NCBI GenBank assembly: GCA_002421605.1
Contig: DISJ01000011.1
Span: forward strand, 250-14,441
Length of the DNA stretch: 14,192 nt
Reading direction: 5' to 3'
Source: Rhodobacteraceae bacterium UBA6213
GTDB lineage: Bacteria > Pseudomonadota > Alphaproteobacteria > Rhodobacterales > Rhodobacteraceae
This document shows, one piece after another, positions 5,376-14,192 of the stretch. Position 1 is the first letter of the stretch; each line of letters begins with the position of its first letter. The position numbers and the translations under genes were made by a program. Below the pieces are notes generated by a model. The model was given only the letters and a program-made list of their open reading frames with translations, was not told the DNA's origin and did no database searches.

Positions 5376-6115
5376 CAGCTTCTCTCCTCGATGCGCACGA
5401 TTTCTTGCGGTAGCGCCTTTTTGCGCCGCCGTAGAAGCCACGCAACGCCAAACAGATCGACAGCCCCGACCAGCCCACGTTGCAGGTTGGAATAGTTCGA
5501 CCGTCCGCCACCGCGTGGGCGATGGCTAACATCGACATGCGCAATCTGCCAACCATCGCGCGCGAAAAGCGCGGGCAGATAGCGGTGCATGTGGTCGAAA
5601 TAGGGCAGGCGCAAAAAAGCATCGCGCCGAAACGCCTTTAGCCCGCAGCCTGTATCGCGGGTGCCATCGCGCAAGATCCGCGCGCGCAGCCCGTTGGCGA
5701 AGCGCGAGGCAAGCCGCTTTGACAACGTATCTTGCCGCGCGACACGCTGCCCCGCAACCAGACCAAGCTGTACCGCCCCCGGCGCCAACAGCGGCGCCAG
5801 CAAGTGCGGCAACTCTTCGGGAGGGTTTTGTCCATCACCGTCAAGGGTGGCGATCAGGGCACCGCGCGCGGCGAGCACGCCCGAATGCACCGCCGCACTT
5901 TGCCCGCCAGAGCGCTCATGCCGGATCAGGCGCAAATGCGCGTATCCTTCCATCCGCCCGCGCACGGCCGCGTCAGTGCCGTCATCAGAGCCATCGTCAA
6001 TCACGATGACCTCGTAGGCGGGCAGCGACGCGCAGGCAGCGTCAATGCCTTGCAGCAATGCGACGATGTTGGCGGCCTCATTGCGTGCCGGAATGACTAT
6101 GCTGATTTCGGTCAT
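5375..6115 (-). CDS. Family 2 glycosyltransferase, ArnC/DPM1-like polyprenyl-phosphate sugar transferase
   Basis: This GT-A-fold enzyme is expected to transfer a nucleotide-activated sugar to undecaprenyl phosphate at the cytoplasmic face of the inner membrane. Of 246 residues, the first 110 hold the donor site: SIVIPARNE (5-13), DDGSDDGTD (40-48) and the metal-binding LDGDGQNPP (91-99). The acceptor half has RDTGCGLKAFRRD (153-165), HRYLP (177-181) and HRPRGGGRSNY (198-208), the pattern of ArnC and dolichyl-phosphate-mannose synthases. It has no C-terminal pair of membrane helices as ArnC has; only one short hydrophobic stretch (about 213-228) is followed by a basic RRRKK. It therefore resembles the soluble or peripheral DPM1-type enzymes. 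It is first in a three-gene operon with the Lab_N and ArnT-like genes, with a promoter candidate 36 bases upstream. The sugar is unknown; the arnA, arnB and arnD genes of the aminoarabinose pathway are absent from the window. Confidence 0.92.
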   Translation of the reverse strand: MTEISIVIPARNEAANIVALLQGIDAACASLPAYEVIVIDDGSDDGTDAAVRGRMEGYAHLRLIRHERSGGQSAAVHSGVLAARGALIATLDGDGQNPPEELPHLLAPLLAPGAVQLGLVAGQRVARQDTLSKRLASRFANGLRARILRDGTRDTGCGLKAFRRDAFLRLPYFDHMHRYLPALFARDGWQIAHVDVSHRPRGGGRSNYSNLQRGLVGAVDLFGVAWLLRRRKKALPQEIVRIEERS

Positions 6116-6150
6116 CGCGCCTATCCAACCGACCCCATCGAGCCCGCGGA

Positions 6151-6179
6151 TTGATAGCCGCGCGCCTTGCTTATGTAAA
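6151..6179 (-). promoter_or_regulatory. Candidate sigma-70 promoter of the glycosyltransferase operon
   Basis: On the minus strand, TTTACA (6179-6174, five of six matches to -35) is separated by 17 bases from TATCAA (6156-6151, four of six matches to -10). Transcription would begin near 6144 and give a short leader of about 28 bases to the GT2 start at 6115. It begins right after the stop of the transporter gene, which supports two separate transcription units. The match is moderate; 5'-end mapping would settle it. Confidence 0.45.
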
Positions 6180-6181
6180 CC

Positions 6182-7066
6182 TCAGCCGAGGGACAGCCGG
6201 GCAAGAACCCGCTCGCGGTAAAAGGCATACACGCCCGAGCCGATCACCAGCGCGGCTCCGCTGAGGGTCCACAAGTCCGGCAAGTCGCCAAAGACCAGAT
6301 ACCCCATCACCACGGCCCACAACAGCGAGGTGTAGCGGAATGGCGCCACCATTCCCACCTCGCCCACGCGCATCGCCATGACAACCGCCAGATACCCCCC
6401 GATGATCGCAAGCGCGGCCAGTGTAATGCCAGCCAGCTCTGCCAAGGTCGGGTTCTGCCAGCCGTCGAAGGGGATCATCACCGCCCCCACCACCAAGATC
6501 GAAAGCCCGGCATAGAACGAAATCGCCACCGACGAGACTGAACGTGAAAATCGCCGCGTGACCATGTCGCGCAGCACAACGCTGAGCACTGCACCAACAC
6601 CCAGCACCGACCAGATGCCAAAGCCTTCGCCGCCGGGGCGAATGATCAGCATTACCCCGGCAAAGCCTATCAGAATTGCTGTGATCCGACGCCATCCGAT
6701 ACTTTCGCCAAACCAGATCGCGGCGGCAAGTGTGACTGCCAACGGCAGCGACTGCATGATCGCGGAAAGATCGGCGATTGGCATGTGCATGAGCGCCGTC
6801 ATAAAGAACACCGTAGCCAATATCTCGCCTACCGTGCGCCATGCCAAAATGCGTGTGTCCGCGCGCGATAGGCGCAACTGCAGCCCGCCCTTCGCCAGCC
6901 CGATCATCCAGAGCAGCATAACAGTAGCAATACTGCGCAGAAAAAGCGTTTCATAAAGCGGCAGCGTCTCGGTGATATGCTTTATGGCGGTATCATTCAG
7001 CGTGAAGCCCGCCATCGCGGCCATCATCAGAATCGATCCACGAAGATTGTCGGAAAGCGGTGCCAT
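6182..7066 (-). CDS. EamA-domain DMT-superfamily transporter, 10 membrane helices
   Basis: This is an inner-membrane permease of the drug/metabolite transporter superfamily. Its 294 residues hold two EamA repeats of five helices each (about 10-143 and 151-285). Recognisable segments are LRGSILMMAAMAGFTLNDT at the start, FLRS (42-45), SLPLAVTLAAAIWFGESIGW (106-125), IGFAGVMLIIRPGG (133-146), FRYTSLLWAVVMGYLVFGD (243-261) and GAALVIGSGVYAFYRE (270-285). The ATG at 7066 has no clear Shine-Dalgarno, but the following residues fit the family start. The gene lies 100 nt after rpoC, beyond the rpoC terminator, and no convincing promoter of its own is visible, so its expression may depend on terminator read-through. 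Substrate cannot be inferred; this family includes amino-acid, metabolite and S-adenosylmethionine carriers. It may be unrelated to the glycosyltransferases next to it, which have a separate promoter. Confidence 0.9.
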   Translation of the reverse strand: MAPLSDNLRGSILMMAAMAGFTLNDTAIKHITETLPLYETLFLRSIATVMLLWMIGLAKGGLQLRLSRADTRILAWRTVGEILATVFFMTALMHMPIADLSAIMQSLPLAVTLAAAIWFGESIGWRRITAILIGFAGVMLIIRPGGEGFGIWSVLGVGAVLSVVLRDMVTRRFSRSVSSVAISFYAGLSILVVGAVMIPFDGWQNPTLAELAGITLAALAIIGGYLAVVMAMRVGEVGMVAPFRYTSLLWAVVMGYLVFGDLPDLWTLSGAALVIGSGVYAFYRERVLARLSLG

Positions 7067-7103
7067 GCGCGCCGCGTAGCAGGCGCCGTTAGCGCCCGCA
7101 AAT

Positions 7104-7136
7104 GCAAAATGGCCCCGCCGGTCAACGGCGGGGCCA
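7104..7136 (-). terminator. Intrinsic terminator of the rpoBC operon
   Basis: A perfect 11-bp stem (TGGCCCCGCCG with its complement; the ten G/C pairs span 7111-7135 and one A/T pair extends the base) closes a 5-base loop TTGAC. On the minus strand it is followed by ATTTTGC, a short T-tract. It begins about 30 bases after the rpoC stop codon. The stem is very strong and the T-tract only moderate, so some read-through is plausible. It separates RNA polymerase genes from the envelope gene block. Confidence 0.82.
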
Positions 7137-7166
7137 CTTCGTGTCGTCAGACCTCTTGGGCCTGTA

Positions 7167-11414
<4,248 letters not shown>

Positions 11415-11430
11415 TTCAAATTCCTCGAAT

Positions 11431-11470
11431 GGGGCAGGGGAAGGGAAGGGAGGCGGGTTTGTGGCCCGCC
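11431..11470 (-). other. rpoB-rpoC intercistronic hairpin followed by a pyrimidine tract
   Basis: On the minus strand the 57-nt gap begins with GGCGGG-CCACAAA-CCCGCC (6-bp G/C stem, 11470-11452). The pyrimidine-rich run TCCCTTCCCTTCCCC with a further TGCCCC follows, and then the rpoC ribosome site GAGGAA. There is no uninterrupted T-run, so intrinsic termination is not expected. An mRNA-processing or pausing role is possible. The arrangement resembles the fusA-tuf gap at 93-137. Confidence 0.45.
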
Positions 11471-11471
11471 C

Positions 11472-14192
<2,721 letters not shown>

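Noticed and set aside
5376..5441. N-terminal extension of the Lab_N protein by 22 residues
   Set aside because: The extension lies within the upstream glycosyltransferase gene and is not like the family. The TGATG overlap with a GGAG site at 5375 gives a better start.
6171..6842. A 223-codon frame on the minus strand inside the transporter gene
   Set aside because: It is out of frame with a ten-helix EamA protein that has convincing family motifs, so it is a shadow.
7082..7096. A small inverted repeat ggcgc/gcgcc after the rpoC terminator
   Set aside because: It has only a 5-bp stem with no T-run, adjacent to a much stronger terminator; it is common by chance in such G+C-rich DNA.

Overview
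The window looks like chromosomal DNA of an alphaproteobacterium, most probably of the order Rhodobacterales. The evidence is the rpsL, rpsG, fusA and rpoC protein sequences, high G+C, and gene order; this is a judgement from sequence recognition, not a database search. Every gene I can support lies on the minus strand, so the biological reading direction runs from high to low coordinates.

Layout in transcription order. (1) 14192-7167: the end of the RNA polymerase operon, with rpoB (its N-terminal third lies outside the window) and complete rpoC. A strong intrinsic terminator at 7104-7136 closes this operon. (2) 7066-3404: an accessory block of four envelope genes: a 10-TM EamA/DMT transporter, an ArnC/DPM1-like family 2 glycosyltransferase, a 102-residue three-helix Lab_N (PF07578) membrane protein, and an ArnT/PMT-like polyprenyl-phosphate-sugar:acceptor glycosyltransferase. 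The last three appear to form one operon with its own promoter at 6151-6179 and a one-base stop/start overlap. (3) 3403-1: the str operon, rpsL-rpsG-fusA-tuf (tuf cut by the window edge), driven by a near-consensus promoter at 3346-3374. A leader of about 210 nt precedes rpsL and contains a 20-bp dyad and a possible 33-codon upstream ORF.

How the parts work together. The outer blocks are core transcription and translation machinery in the usual rpoBC-str order. The middle block has the logic of an undecaprenyl-phosphate-sugar pathway. The GT2 enzyme would load a sugar on the lipid carrier at the cytoplasmic face, something must flip it, and the PMT-type enzyme would transfer it to lipid A or another envelope acceptor in the periplasm. 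The small Lab_N protein between the two enzymes, or less likely the DMT protein upstream, is the candidate for the flipping step. That assignment is inference. The other ara4N-specific genes (arnA, arnB, arnD) are not in the window, so the sugar is unknown.

The most interesting non-coding signals are the long rpsL leader, the missing S7-type control spacer between rpsL and rpsG (only 12 nt), and a matching hairpin plus pyrimidine tract in both longer intercistronic gaps (rpoB-rpoC and fusA-tuf). I see no tRNA, rRNA, CRISPR, insertion sequence or phage feature. No gap longer than 300 bases lacks a gene.
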